Source: Pseudomonas sp. Irchel s3f7 (lineage in GTDB: Bacteria; Pseudomonadota; Gammaproteobacteria; Pseudomonadales; Pseudomonadaceae). From it: a stretch of DNA of 64,000 nt. The number at the start of each line of letters is the position of its first letter. Positions within the stretch are counted from its first letter, which is position 1. Below are positions 43,331 to 52,234 of the stretch, piece by piece. Made by a program: the position numbers and the translations under genes. The notes under the pieces are model-generated. The model made no database searches, was not told the DNA's origin, and saw only the letters and a list, made by a program, of their open reading frames with translations. The DNA is taken from assembly GCF_900187615.1 (NCBI RefSeq), contig NZ_FYDO01000001.1:248001-312000 (forward strand). The letters run 5' to 3'.

Positions 43331-45305
43331 TCTAGACTTAACTCAACTAAATAGCCGTTTAGTTGAGCTAGCTAATGACTCCACGTAGAGGTCGTTACGT
43401 TGTCATTGGCGGTAGACCATCTTCAAGAGTACATATCTCTCTTCAGATACGCGGCGTCAGGCCGCTCTGATCTGGTCCAACCTAATTTTGCGCGGTGCCA
43501 AAAACTGGAGGTCGCGGCTGACAGAGCAGCGCTAGTAATAATAAGTGTAACCGTTTCAAGCGGCAAATCCCGGAGTTGGAGCAGCTTACGGAGCTTTGAA
43601 ATCCCAGGTGCGCCAAGCAAATCAAGGCTAACACGCAGGGTCAGAATTACTCGTAAATTTGTTTTTTGACTTGTTAGCCACCGTAGTTAATAAGTCAAAA
43701 ACTGTGGTTACCAACGGTACCAGAGTGGCATTTTACTGAGATTTTTATCTGGCCAGACTGAGGAGAGCTACCAGGGTGTTTGGTGGGAGGAATGCTCAAC
43801 AGCCTTCGAGCGCAAGGCGTTCACCGCCAAACCGTCAGATTTGAAGGTAAATTAGGCGGCGTTTTTTACGTGTGGCAGCCCTTGAAATCTGCGCACCAAC
43901 TCCACGCTGAACGCTTCAGATTTCACACAGCAACGTGCTTTCGGTTGGGCTTGCCGCGTAACTAATGCAGTAAACGAGCGAGCTGGTTCCAAAAAAATCT
44001 CCTTCAATCAAACGAATAGGCGAATCCGCATACGATGCGCGATCACGCTCATCAAGGGCGACATTTCTGGATTCGCAGCTCATGACGAAAATCATGGACG
44101 ATGATGGTCACAAAGGCAGCGCCAGAGCCTGTAGCGCGTTGATGATTGGCGGACAAGTGATCTGTAAGCAAATCCGTGAACGTTAGGCGAAAGGCTCGAT
44201 TTACACGATTACGTCCCATTTTTTATACGATTACTTCTGAGAACTTATGTACGGCAGTACCTATTTAACAGTTAAAAGAGGAATAAATTTGGTGAGTAAA
44301 TTTCTTCATCGATCGCGTTGCATTGCGTTGGACGGAGCGAAATCCTGAAAACACGTCTCAATTTACCCATTTTTCCCGCAACCAGTTCCGTTTTCAAATG
44401 ATAAGCCGCGGTGCCGATACCGCCGCAAAGCATCGACAAAATTCTTGAATACAATCAATGCTTTAGAACATATTTTCGCTAAGAAACGGATGTCTTCAAT
44501 TAAATAGTGGTCTTATGGTGTATTCCTATCCAATTGATTTCGCTAGAGATTCTAAACGGCAAAGCATTCCCGTCTTTAGCTGACATTCACATGAGTGCTT
44601 CAAAAGCAGTGTGTAACGAGGCTGATCTTGAAATACGCTGTTACGTGTAATGTATATTATGTTAAACGACAGGTCATGTCATAGATGTTCATGCTGTTGT
44701 TATCCAATTCCACCATTCACCGGCTTGATTTCAGCGTTCACCGGTATCCTTATGTATCAATGGCTTATCTTAGGAATCTCGATCTACCGCAATTTTGTGT
44801 TCAGCTATCACCGGCAGCTAAGTGCTCGCTTCGGTGATTGTTGACTTAGAATCAGTGTGAACTACACCTGTCTATCAAGCGCTTTATTTTACGCTGCCGA
44901 GGATTGCCGCGGTGTCGCCATTCGTCCCGTTTCCCATCTTTCCGCCTTACCAATTTTGGATGCCGGAGGATTCTTATCCTGTACCCGTGAATGTTGAGGT
45001 TTGCGCGAGACTTGAAGAAATTGATCCTGCCGCTCAGCCGTTTACAAGCGTGTATTTCTGCCATGCTTTTTTGCGGTGGTACGCCATAACTGCACCTAGG
45101 CTGTAGACGCTGACGCCGAATTGACCCACGTGCCGACGCAAGACTGCCCTACCCCAGTAGGCAGAAATCCAGCATAGGCAATGGTTCGCGAGGAATAAGA
45201 CTGGGTCAGTGACATCTCGGTCACTGGGTCAATTTGGCGTCAGCACCAACATCGTCATGCGCTAAATCACCTCATTCGACGCCCCTAAACCGCGAGGCTG
45301 AACAA
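43331..45305. other. AT-rich island DNA without a recognised gene
   Basis: Several frames of 56-85 codons exist on both strands, but none has a convincing ribosome site or family. One is a 56-residue reverse frame ending near 43916 with SPIRLIEGDFFGTSSLVYCI. Another is a reverse frame at 43423-43690 without an ATG. Likely decayed accessory genes. Confidence 0.4.
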
Positions 45306-45599
45306 ATGCTCACAGCTCAAGAGGTCTACCAAATACTGCGCGATGCCTCTATGGCGTCACGCCCAATGCAGAGAATCACCAAGGCGAATTGGGATGAGAT
45401 CTACTGCGGGTTGATGACCATAGATGTTGATGGCTGGATGATCACATTCTTCATAGATTGTGGTGACTTAGATTACTGCGACAGCTGCTTCTCCCCGGAC
45501 GGAAGAAAGTATGACTTCAGTGCAAAAGCTTTCGATCCAGTCGGGCTTCTATCCCCTGACGAGCATCGTCAGCTTGAGGAACTGCTTCGTCATATCTGA
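45306..45599 (+). CDS. DUF7693-like small protein, paralogue 1
   Basis: A 97-residue protein from ATG 45306: LTAQEVYQILRDASMASRPM, then ANWDEIYCGLMTIDVDGWMI and LDYCDSCFSPDGRKYDF. The W-x-EIY, VDGW and LDYC-x-x-C-x-SPDGR pattern is shared with the gene at 53.6 kb. This recurrent Pseudomonas family (DUF7693, from memory) has no known function. The two Cys and acidic residues could bind metal. It is followed 60 bp later by a GCCGGGC hairpin. Divergence between the two paralogues suggests separate acquisition or old duplication. Confidence 0.7.
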   Translation: MLTAQEVYQILRDASMASRPMQRITKANWDEIYCGLMTIDVDGWMITFFIDCGDLDYCDSCFSPDGRKYDFSAKAFDPVGLLSPDEHRQLEELLRHI

Positions 45600-45661
45600 A
45601 CAATTTGTCATTGTTCGACCACACTGCGAGGCCACCCCATCTGAAAAACCTAAGACTAAGC

Positions 45662-45677
45662 CGGGCCAGTGGGCCCG
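45662..45677. repeat. GCCGGGC hairpin 1
   Basis: CGGGCC, loop AGTG, GGCCCG. The flanks from about 45640 to 45720 (AAAAACCTAAG left, CAGCGACATCT right, GTAGGT beyond) are shared with hairpin 2. Confidence 0.8.
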
Positions 45678-45751
45678 AACCAGCGACATCTCAATCGCCC
45701 TCTGCGTAGGTCTATCAGCCACGTGAAGACGTGATCCCGATGGGGCGCGAA

Positions 45752-46189
45752 TCATCCTCGCCTCTGCGCCTGCGTAACGCCCACGAACTGGTATGCACCG
45801 CTTTGCTCCTTTAGCTTTTCCATCTCGCGAGCCTCTTCCCTGGTCGAGGTTACGATTACTAACACATGGCACCGTTGCTCCAAAAAGGACTGCCTGCCAG
45901 ATTCAGTTTTCAAATCGTAGCCAGGTGTTGGCGAATGAAAAAACAAGTGCTTCGCGAGTATCGACTGCTTGCTCTGGACGTCATTAGGGTTGCTCCAATT
46001 TCCTCCTTCCTTGAGCTTGAGGCGAGACTGCTTGGACTGCCGGTGCTGAACAAGCCGCCTGCGCAGATTGCCACTGATACCTACCTTCAGCAGCTTTCCT
46101 TCGTCCGTTACGATCTCATAGAGACCGGGTGCCGGTGGCACTGTGGTTTCGATCTCTGAAAATCTAATTTTAAAACTCTGCTCAATCAC
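45752..46189 (-). CDS. GIY-YIG-like nuclease-domain protein
   Basis: A 145-residue protein with GTG start. Residues 22-51 read GLYEIVTDEGKLLKVGISGN then LRRRLVQHR, a GIY-YIG-type core (GLY, KVG-x-S-x-NLRRRL-x-x-H) with Val replacing the usual Tyr of the YIG triplet. The rest (SILAKHLFFHSPTP, FLEQRCHVLVIVTSTREEA, REMEKLKEQSG) fits a single-domain member. Family members cut DNA in repair, homing or restriction. It is a stand-alone gene of the island, convergent with the DUF7693-like gene with hairpin 1 between them. Confidence 0.7.
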   Translation of the reverse strand: MIEQSFKIRFSEIETTVPPAPGLYEIVTDEGKLLKVGISGNLRRRLVQHRQSKQSRLKLKEGGNWSNPNDVQSKQSILAKHLFFHSPTPGYDLKTESGRQSFLEQRCHVLVIVTSTREEAREMEKLKEQSGAYQFVGVTQAQRRG

Positions 46190-46504
46190 CTGGAGACTTC
46201 CATTCGGGCCTGACTAAATCAAAGCACTGCAGAACGATGGACTGCCGCCTCAGACAGAAAGTGGACGTCATCAATTGGCTTCCGACGCTGCGAGCGAGAT
46301 CGACCAAGTGCTGCCGCATCCGTGGGTACCCACTGACTCTGAGCACACGCTGCTCGAGCATTTTCTAAAATCAGTGAAGTTCGGATGAGACAGACTATTT
46401 CGGCAAACCTAAAGAGCGTCTCCGGCACCAGCAGACAGGATAGTCAGGCAAGTTTTGAGCAAGTCCCAGCTCTGCAATAAGTGTCGCCGGCCATCACAAA
46501 AACA

Positions 46505-46534
46505 AAGCCCCGGAGGTTCGCGGCTCCAGGGCTT
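46505..46534. terminator. Bidirectional rho-independent terminator
   Basis: AAGCCC-C-GGAG, an 8-base loop and CTCC-A-GGGCTT, with CTATTTT on the right and an A-rich run on the left. It can end transcription from either side, including the Xre-like antitoxin gene. Confidence 0.75.
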
Positions 46535-46694
46535 CTATTTTCGCCTCCATCCCTTAATGGCAGCGAACGTGGCGTGCACAATACCAGTGGCTGTCAGGTA
46601 TTTCACTACAACTATAGGTAACGTGTTCGGTCAGCAAAACGTCGGGGAGAGGGCATGGAATTCACTCGAGGCGGTAACAGTCTGCTTGGTGACG

Positions 46695-47144
46695 TCAAAC
46701 CAGAACGCCCTCCTCCAGTTGACCGATAAAATCCAATACGGCTTTCGTTTCCACCCTCGTCCCCAGCATCTCGATTGGAAGCTTCGACCCGAGCCCTCGA
46801 ACCGGCAAAGCAATCCATTTGATAGCTGCGGCCTTATTGTTTTCGAAGAGGGAAAGGGCTTCGTCAAAGAGAGTTACCAATGCAACCAGGCGGTCGCTTT
46901 CTACGGTATTGAACCTCCCTGCTTTCGCCCTACGGGCCATCGTTGTGGGTGACATGCAAATAGCCTTGGCAATAACCCCTGGCTGCACCTGCAGAAGGCG
47001 CGCTATCCGCTCAAGGAATTCGAAAGGCAGACCTTCGCGAACTAGGTCATGAAGCCTAGTACCGCGTGAAGGCAGCCTGAGGGTCATCCAAATGCTTGGT
47101 GGGATTTGGGGCCCTGGTTGATATTCCTTGATCGATGACAGCAC
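46695..47144 (-). CDS. Xre/MbcA/ParS-type antitoxin with toxin-binding domain (DUF2384-like), orphan
   Basis: About 149 residues from GTG 47144, which has GGAGGTG just upstream; an ATG four codons earlier has no site. The N-terminal HTH-like part includes LERIARLLQVQPGVIAKAIC and MSPTTMARRAKAGRFNTVES. The C-terminal part (DRLVALVTLFDEALSLFENN, KAAAIKWIALPVRGLGSKLP, IEMLGTRVETKAVLDFIGQL) is the classic DUF2384 domain (IKWI and GLGSKLPIEML). Such antitoxins neutralise RES-domain NAD-degrading toxins. No RES gene follows; the terminator at 46.5 kb comes instead. Confidence 0.8.
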   Translation of the reverse strand: MLSSIKEYQPGPQIPPSIWMTLRLPSRGTRLHDLVREGLPFEFLERIARLLQVQPGVIAKAICMSPTTMARRAKAGRFNTVESDRLVALVTLFDEALSLFENNKAAAIKWIALPVRGLGSKLPIEMLGTRVETKAVLDFIGQLEEGVLV

Positions 47145-47177
47145 TTTCACCTCCATCTGAAAAACCTACAACCAAGC

Positions 47178-47193
47178 CGGGCCAAGTGGCCCG
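47178..47193. repeat. GCCGGGC hairpin 2
   Basis: CGGGCC, loop AAGT, GGCCCG, in an 80-bp context very similar to hairpin 1. It lies 34 bp upstream of the antitoxin start codon. Confidence 0.8.
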
Positions 47194-47289
47194 AATCAGC
47201 GACATCTCCAATCGCCCGACGCTTAGGTAAATCAGACCCGAGATGACGAGGAATCGATAGGTAGCGAAATCATCCTAACCTTTCGGCGG

Positions 47290-48020
47290 GCAATTGACAT
47301 AGGGCACCGGAATTCTATGTACGCAGACCGGAATTTGGTCAGCGCTTCCTAGCCAAAGCAATCACCGGAACTTAGTGAGCGGCCCGATTTACATGGCCTG
47401 CAGCCGACCGGAAACGAATATCGGGGGTTTTATCTCTCACCGTCCATCATCAGCATCCCTGGCCCGTTCGACGTGCAACGAACCAACATATACCGAGACA
47501 GGGCACCAGAATTTGGTGAGCGGCCCGGTTTACGTGGCCCGCAGCCGGCCTGAATCGAATATCGGGGGTTTTATCTCCCACCCGCCATCAGCAGCAGCAC
47601 TGGCACCGTTCGGTGTGCAATCGACCCCGGGCACCGGAATCCTGTGTACGCCGACCGCAATTCGCTGAGCGCTTCCTGGCCGAAGCAACCACCGGAATTT
47701 CGTGTGCCGCCCGGTTTACGTGGCCCGCAGCCGACCCGAATCGAATATCGGGGGTTTTATCTCCCACCCTCCATCAGCACCGTTCGGCGTGCAACAGACC
47801 AAGCTATCGACATAGGGCACCAGAATCCTGTGTACGCCGACCGGAAATTGATGAGCGCTTCCTGGCCGAAGCAACCACCGGAACTTGGCGTGCGGCCCGG
47901 TTCACATGGTCTGCAACCTACCGGAGCCGAATATCGGGGGTTTTATCTCCCACCCTCCGTCAGCACCGTTCGGCGTGCAACAAACCAGGCTATCGACATA
48001 GGGCTCCGGAATCCTGACTA
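47290..48020. repeat. Tandem repeat with about 186-bp unit, four imperfect copies
   Basis: The marker GAATATCGGGGGTTTTATCT occurs at 47416, 47557, 47743 and 47929, spaced 141, 186 and 186 bp. Each unit also has a CCGGTTTACGTGGCC segment and a CGTTCGGCGTGCAAC segment. The last two units are the most alike. Spacings are multiples of three, but no frame gives a credible protein. GGGGG-TTTTATCT-CCC may fold. No gene is called here. Confidence 0.85.
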
Positions 48021-48082
48021 CCGCTCTGAGTCGTCACCAGCTTCGTGAGTCCGTTACACATGCGTACAGAACAAACTCGCGA

Positions 48083-48328
48083 TTGGCGGAAACAGGCGTC
48101 AGCCCAGACACGATGCCGGCGCTCCTAGCGCTGTTAATCCAAGGCTCACTACCTCGCACCGAACTCGTAACTTTTACCGGTCTTCCACGTGAAGCAGCGA
48201 GCGACCAGCTCAATCGGCTGCTCAACCTCGGTATCGTGGTGAGCTCGCCATCTAACCTCCAAAGGCTGGAGGTAGGCTTACCGGCCTGGTTTGCCCAGGT
48301 TATCCTTCCCGATTCTCATTTAGCATGA
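48083..48328 (+). pseudogene. Fic-family C-terminal winged-helix fragment
   Basis: The frame reads MPALLALLIQGSLPRTELVT, FTGLPREAASDQLNRLLNLG, IVVSSPSNLQRLEVGLPAWF and AQVILPDSHLA. This matches the C-terminal winged helix of Fic/DOC AMP-transferases (LP-R-x-E, then a segment ending in a hydrophobic LP-x-x-x). The catalytic HPFxxGNGR core is absent and the region before it is the tandem repeat, so this is a fragment. It could also be a free-standing small winged-helix protein. It is followed by hairpin 3. Confidence 0.45.
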
Positions 48329-48341
48329 ACTTGACGGTAAG

Positions 48342-48357
48342 CCGGGCAATAGCCCGG
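48342..48357. repeat. GCCGGGC hairpin 3
   Basis: CCGGGC, loop AATA, GCCCGG, 14 bp after the Fic-like fragment, followed by AGGGGCGATAAGG as in the other copies (a GCGA follows each stem). Confidence 0.75.
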
Positions 48358-48383
48358 AGGGGCGATAAGGTTTATAGCCTTGA

Positions 48384-48866
48384 CTAGGATTGCAGAGGTT
48401 GTTCTAGCTTTAAAATTAATCCATGGTGATTTAGTACCGCCAGTGGCACGCAGCTCGAGCTGCTCTCACTAGTAGTTTCCAGAACATCCAAAGGCTCACG
48501 TCCTGCGGCCTCCATCAAACTGTTAGCTAACCAAACTGCATCAAGCATGCTGAACGAGTAGCACATGAACTCGAATACAAGCTCTACTCCACCGTCATCA
48601 ACTGTGTAGACGCCCACTTGTTCAGTTGTATCATTCGTATCTGTTGGGAGCGCGACAAAATAAACCGTGCTTTCGGATCCGTCACAACTGAATTTCCCGT
48701 CGGCGGTGTAACTCCAATCTCCGGATACTCTTTTATGATATTTGCGCTCAAACAGGCTGTCCCGTACGGCTGGCGTTGGTATAAACCCAGCCAGATTTCC
48801 TACGGTAATGAGGACAGCATCGTAAAGACAGCGCGCTATCTCTTCAGCTACGGCGCTGGCGAACAC
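48384..48866 (-). CDS. Hypothetical protein
   Basis: A 160-residue acidic protein with no recognised domain. It shows LYDAVLITVGNLAGFIPTPA near the N-terminus, then a soluble beta-rich centre (DWSYTADGKFSCDGSESTVY, FVALPTDTNDTTEQVGVYTV) and an aromatic FEFMCYSFSMLDAVWLANSL. The start is probably GTG 48866 without a clear ribosome site. It stands alone between hairpins 3 and 4. Confidence 0.5.
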   Translation of the reverse strand: MFASAVAEEIARCLYDAVLITVGNLAGFIPTPAVRDSLFERKYHKRVSGDWSYTADGKFSCDGSESTVYFVALPTDTNDTTEQVGVYTVDDGGVELVFEFMCYSFSMLDAVWLANSLMEAAGREPLDVLETTSESSSSCVPLAVLNHHGLILKLEQPLQS

Positions 48867-49184
48867 GATTGATACAATATCTAGGTTTAGATTGACAGTA
48901 TTCTCGTCCTGCCTGGAAACCTGTCATGGATATTGGTCGTTGTACTCACGATCGCGCCAGCATGTAAAATCGCGAGCCACTTGAAATATTCGTGACGCCC
49001 TTTCATCTTTACCCACAAACACCGCCATAAACTAAGATTCTTAAAATCAAATCGGATGGTTTTGGGTCAATCTTTAACGTTGAAGAGAAATGATTTTTCG
49101 TAATGAACGAATTTTGTTAAATATGATTGCAACATAGCGTTTCTCCCGTGGCAGTGTGGTCGGGCCCAAAATCCCATAAAATTA
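48867..49184. other. Intergenic stretch, nothing recognised
   Basis: AT-rich DNA with only short frames. The 5' end of the exonuclease remnant may begin inside it, near 49127, in a different frame from the main part. Confidence 0.35.
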
Positions 49185-49562
49185 AGACTTCTATCTACGT
49201 TACGAGGTTATCGAGCGCAGACGGAGTACGAGTAATGGAGATGCATAAGGGCTACCTATGCGGAGGTTGGCCAAGAGCTAGGAGCGTTCGTTGCGAGATA
49301 TCCAAACGCTGCTTGGGCATCTTGGGGTGACTAGGATGCAAGGCAGTTTGAGCGAGACGCAGGGTTTGCTGCGTGCCCTTCCCTACTCGAAGGCTTGCCC
49401 CATTTCAATGCCAGGAAATGGCATAAAGGGCTCTACGACAATCAGCTGAAGGGACTGAAGCAAACAGTAGAGGCCATGAGATTGGCCTGGCGGGGTACCT
49501 ACCACAGAGGGATAGACGATGCGAGAAACTTGGCTTCCATCGTGAGGGAAATGCTTAGCTAA
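49185..49562 (+). pseudogene. DEDDh 3'-5' exonuclease (ERI-1/RNase T-like), broken
   Basis: One frame reads ATYAEVGQELGAFVARYPNA, AWASWGD, TAG at 49332, DARQFERDAGFAACPSLLEG, LPHFNARKWHKGLYDNQLKG and, ending at 49562, GTYHRGIDDARNLASIVREM. WASWGDYD and HRGIDDARN are the exonuclease II and III motifs of the family, so the TAG replaces the Tyr of GDYD. Upstream, VTRLSSADGVRVMEMHKG in another frame may be motif I surroundings. Thus a frameshift and a stop both break it. Hairpin 4 follows 9 bp later. Confidence 0.7.
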
Positions 49563-49570
49563 TTGATGAG

Positions 49571-49588
49571 CCGGGCCCATTGGCCCGG
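49571..49588. repeat. GCCGGGC hairpin 4
   Basis: CCGGGCC, loop CATT, GGCCCGG, followed by AGAGGCGA. It sits directly downstream of the exonuclease remnant. About 70 bp further (49617-49690) is a relic of a third DUF7693-like 5' region, TTGAACACAACCTC. Confidence 0.75.
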
Positions 49589-49700
49589 AGAGGCGACCCT
49601 CCATTGACGCCACATCATACCGCAGCTTAGCTATGGGCACGCAATGAATCGAGCGCAGATGGATTTGAACACAACCTCACCACTCACCACGCTCCTCACG

Positions 49701-49887
49701 TCAAAACGAGTCCACAGTCTCATAGCCCAAAGCGGTCACCTCGAACACCTCACCTTTTGCTCCACGCCCGATTAGAAGCTGTGAGCGGACGAGCTGATTC
49801 AATGCATCCTCCCAGATCGCAATCTCTCGGCGCTCACTCGACTCAGTCAGGTTTTTACCATTTGTTTGAATGTCCGTACCAGCCATG
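49701..49887 (-). pseudogene. 3' part of a DUF4062/TIR-like gene, cut off by IS66
   Basis: The 61-residue frame MAGTDIQTNGKNLTESSERR, EIAIWEDALNQLVRSQLLIG, RGAKGEVFEVTALGYETVDS is a winged-helix-like tail. It joins in frame to the N-terminal part at 52843-53485 once the IS66 element and one copy of CAGCCATG are removed (junction RHMA-GTDIQ). Tails of this kind occur at the C-terminus of several predicted defence or signalling proteins. Confidence 0.85.
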
Positions 49888-49957
49888 GTAACCGTCCGGC
49901 CAGCACCCTCTCCTGACAGCTCTCCAAACGGGCCAAGATAGTGGACACCATTTTTTA

Positions 49958-50347
49958 GTGGACACTATCTTGGATACAGTTGCCCCAGCCCGTCGAGCCG
50001 GTCGTCGCCCCAACTTTCCACTGGGCTTTAAACGCCAAGTCGTCGAAGCCACCTTCCAGCCTGGCGCCTCCGTGTCGTTGATCGCTCGCGAACACGACGT
50101 CAATGCCAATCTGGTATTTCGCTGGCGACAGCAATATCAAGAAGGGCTATTCGGCCCGGTGAGTCAGAGTGCAACACTTTTGCCAGTCCAGGTGGTCGAG
50201 GCACCAATGGATCTGCCGCAAGTCATCCAGCCACCGGCAGAGTGTTATTCCGAGATCGCCGTTGAGGTAGGAAAAGCCAAGCTGCGTATCACGGGTGCAC
50301 CAGATCCGCAGACTCTGCAACTCGTCTTGCAGCAGTTATTGCGATGA
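49958..50347 (+). CDS. tnpA: IS66 TnpA accessory protein
   Basis: A 129-residue protein with a helix-turn-helix: FKRQVVEATFQPGASVSLIA then REHDVNANLVFRWRQQYQEG, typical of the first IS66 gene. It begins at GTG 49958 and overlaps tnpB by 4 bp (ATGA). The IS66 family needs TnpA and TnpB together with the transposase TnpC for full transposition. The C-terminal part (EVGKAKLRITGAPDPQTLQL) is conserved among these proteins. Confidence 0.92.
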   Translation: MDTILDTVAPARRAGRRPNFPLGFKRQVVEATFQPGASVSLIAREHDVNANLVFRWRQQYQEGLFGPVSQSATLLPVQVVEAPMDLPQVIQPPAECYSEIAVEVGKAKLRITGAPDPQTLQLVLQQLLR

Positions 50348-50688
50348 TTGCCCCACCTGCTGGAACCCGTATCTGGATCGCCGCCGGCGTCACGGACATG
50401 CGCCGTGGCTTCGATGGATTGGCGGCGTTGGTTCAGAATCAACTGGAAGCCGATCCCTTCTCCGGTCAAATCTTCGCCTTTCGCGGACGACGCGGTGACC
50501 GGATCAAATTGTTGTGGTGGGATGGCGACGGCTTGTGCCTGTTTTGCAAACGGCTGGAACAAGGACGCTTCGTCTGGCCACAAGCAACCAGCGGCAGCGT
50601 GTCTCTGACCGCTGCGCAGCTATCGATGCTGTTGGAGGGCATTGATTGGCGCAGGCCAATTCGTACAGCACCCGTCCTTGCGGTCTGA
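50344..50688 (+). CDS. tnpB: IS66 TnpB (IS66 Orf2 family)
   Basis: A 114-residue protein, MIAPPAGTRIWIAAGVTDMR then RGFDGLAALVQNQLEADPFS, with GRRGDRIKLLWWDGDGLCLF and KRLEQGRFVWP. This is the very conserved IS66 Orf2 pattern. It overlaps tnpA by 4 bp, showing translational coupling. The molecular role is not well defined, but it is required for efficient transposition. Confidence 0.95.
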   Translation: MIAPPAGTRIWIAAGVTDMRRGFDGLAALVQNQLEADPFSGQIFAFRGRRGDRIKLLWWDGDGLCLFCKRLEQGRFVWPQATSGSVSLTAAQLSMLLEGIDWRRPIRTAPVLAV

Positions 50689-50725
50689 CTTGCCGCGCTG
50701 AAAAAATTCCAAGTAACATTCGGTC

Positions 50726-52231
50726 ATGACGCTCGCGACCGACTCCCTGCCTAACGATCTTCAAGCCTTGAAGGCTCTGGTCTCTGCCCAGCGGGCAGAG
50801 ATTGAGCGCTTGAAAATGATGATCGCCAAGCTGCGTCGTACGCAGTTCGGTCGCAGCTCCGAGCAACTGGACGCAATAATCGATCAGCTCCAGTTGAGCC
50901 TTGAAGAGCTGCAAGTCAGCCAAGCCGAAATTACACCTCCAGTCGAGCCGGCACCTCGCGCAGTTTCGCGCCGTAAACCACTGCCCGAACACCTGCCTCG
51001 AGAACCCCATGTGCATCAGCCCGAGTCGCAATGCCCTGGTTGCGGTGAGGCGCTTCGCCATTTGGGTGAGGATGTGTCCGAAGTGCTGGAGTACGTTCCA
51101 GCACGTTTTAAAGTCATTCGCCATGTCCGTCCGAAGTGGGTTTGCCGATGCTGCGAGCACATCGCCCAGGTGTCAGCACCGAGTCGCCCAATTGCCCGAG
51201 GCCTTGCCGGCGCTGGTCTACTGGCCCATGTGCTGGTCTCGAAGTTTGTCGATCATTTGCCGTTGTATCGGCAGTCCGAGATCTACGCCCGTGAGGGCGT
51301 GGATCTGGAGCGCTCAACCCTGGCCGACTGGGTCGGCCAGAGCAGCCAGTTGCTGCGACCACTGATCAACGCCCTTGAGCACCACGTCATGAGCGGTCAC
51401 AAAGTCCATGCCGACGACACGCCGATTGGCGTGCTCGCGCCGGGCAACGGCAAGACCAAAACGGCTCGCCTATGGACTTACGTGCGCGACGACCGACCTG
51501 CCGGTTACACGGCGCCGGCGGCTGTATGGTTTGCCTACTCGCCGGATCGCAAGGGGCAACATCCCCGCGCTCATCTCAAGCGATTCAGCGGGATCTTGCA
51601 GGCTGACGGCTATGCCGGTTTTGCTCAGTTGTATGCCACGGGCACTATTGAGGAAGCCGCCTGCTGGGCCCACGCCCGCCGCAAGTTTTACGATGTCTAC
51701 AAAGACCAGGCTTCGCCACTTGCCGGCGAGGCGCTACAACGGATTACGGCTCTCTATGCCATCGAGAGCGAGATTCGAGGGCAACCGCCCGACCAACGAA
51801 AAGCCGTTCGACAAAGTCGGGCCAGTCCGTTGCTGGAGCAACTACACGTATGGCTCAACCAGACGCTGACGCAATTGTCGAAAAAATCGACATTGGGCGG
51901 TGCGATCCTCTATGCCCTCAATCGGTGGCAGGCGCTGACGCGCTACAGCAATGATGGCCGTATCGAAATCGACAACAATGCCGCCGAGCGCGCGTTGCGC
52001 GCCGTCGCATTGGGCCGCAAAAATTACCTGTTCGCCGGTTCCGATGCCGGCGGAGAACGAGCGGCTGCGATTTACAGCCTGGTGGGTACTGCCAAGCTAA
52101 ACGGATTGAACCCACAGGCGTATCTGACCTACGTGCTTGAGCACATTGCCGAGCACCCGATCAATCGGGTGAGCGAGTTGCTGCCCTGGAACATTTCCTT
52201 GAACCACACTGAACACTGCGAGGCCGCCTGA
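50726..52231 (+). CDS. tnpC: IS66 transposase TnpC
   Basis: The 501-residue DDE transposase. It has an N-terminal coiled-coil and leucine-rich segment (LKALVSAQRAEIERLKMMIA), a zinc-finger-like QCPGCGEALRHLGEDVSEVL, the core with HADDTPIGVL, ADGYAGFAQLY and CWAHARRKFYDVY, and the C-terminal IDNNAAERALRAVALGRKNY. The end (LPWNISL) is the normal IS66 terminus. The length is typical and no break is seen, so it is probably active. Confidence 0.95.
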   Translation: MTLATDSLPNDLQALKALVSAQRAEIERLKMMIAKLRRTQFGRSSEQLDAIIDQLQLSLEELQVSQAEITPPVEPAPRAVSRRKPLPEHLPREPHVHQPESQCPGCGEALRHLGEDVSEVLEYVPARFKVIRHVRPKWVCRCCEHIAQVSAPSRPIARGLAGAGLLAHVLVSKFVDHLPLYRQSEIYAREGVDLERSTLADWVGQSSQLLRPLINALEHHVMSGHKVHADDTPIGVLAPGNGKTKTARLWTYVRDDRPAGYTAPAAVWFAYSPDRKGQHPRAHLKRFSGILQADGYAGFAQLYATGTIEEAACWAHARRKFYDVYKDQASPLAGEALQRITALYAIESEIRGQPPDQRKAVRQSRASPLLEQLHVWLNQTLTQLSKKSTLGGAILYALNRWQALTRYSNDGRIEIDNNAAERALRAVALGRKNYLFAGSDAGGERAAAIYSLVGTAKLNGLNPQAYLTYVLEHIAEHPINRVSELLPWNISLNHTEHCEAA

Positions 52232-52234
52232 TCC

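Noticed and set aside
46455..46952. Forward frame of 165 codons opposite the Xre-type antitoxin
   Set aside because: The reverse strand has a recognised antitoxin domain; the forward frame crosses the terminator at 46.5 kb and has no family features.
47375..48048. Two overlapping forward frames of 97 and 134 codons in the 186-bp repeats
   Set aside because: Adjacent frames are equally open because the repeat length is a multiple of three; composition is poor and neither has a good start.
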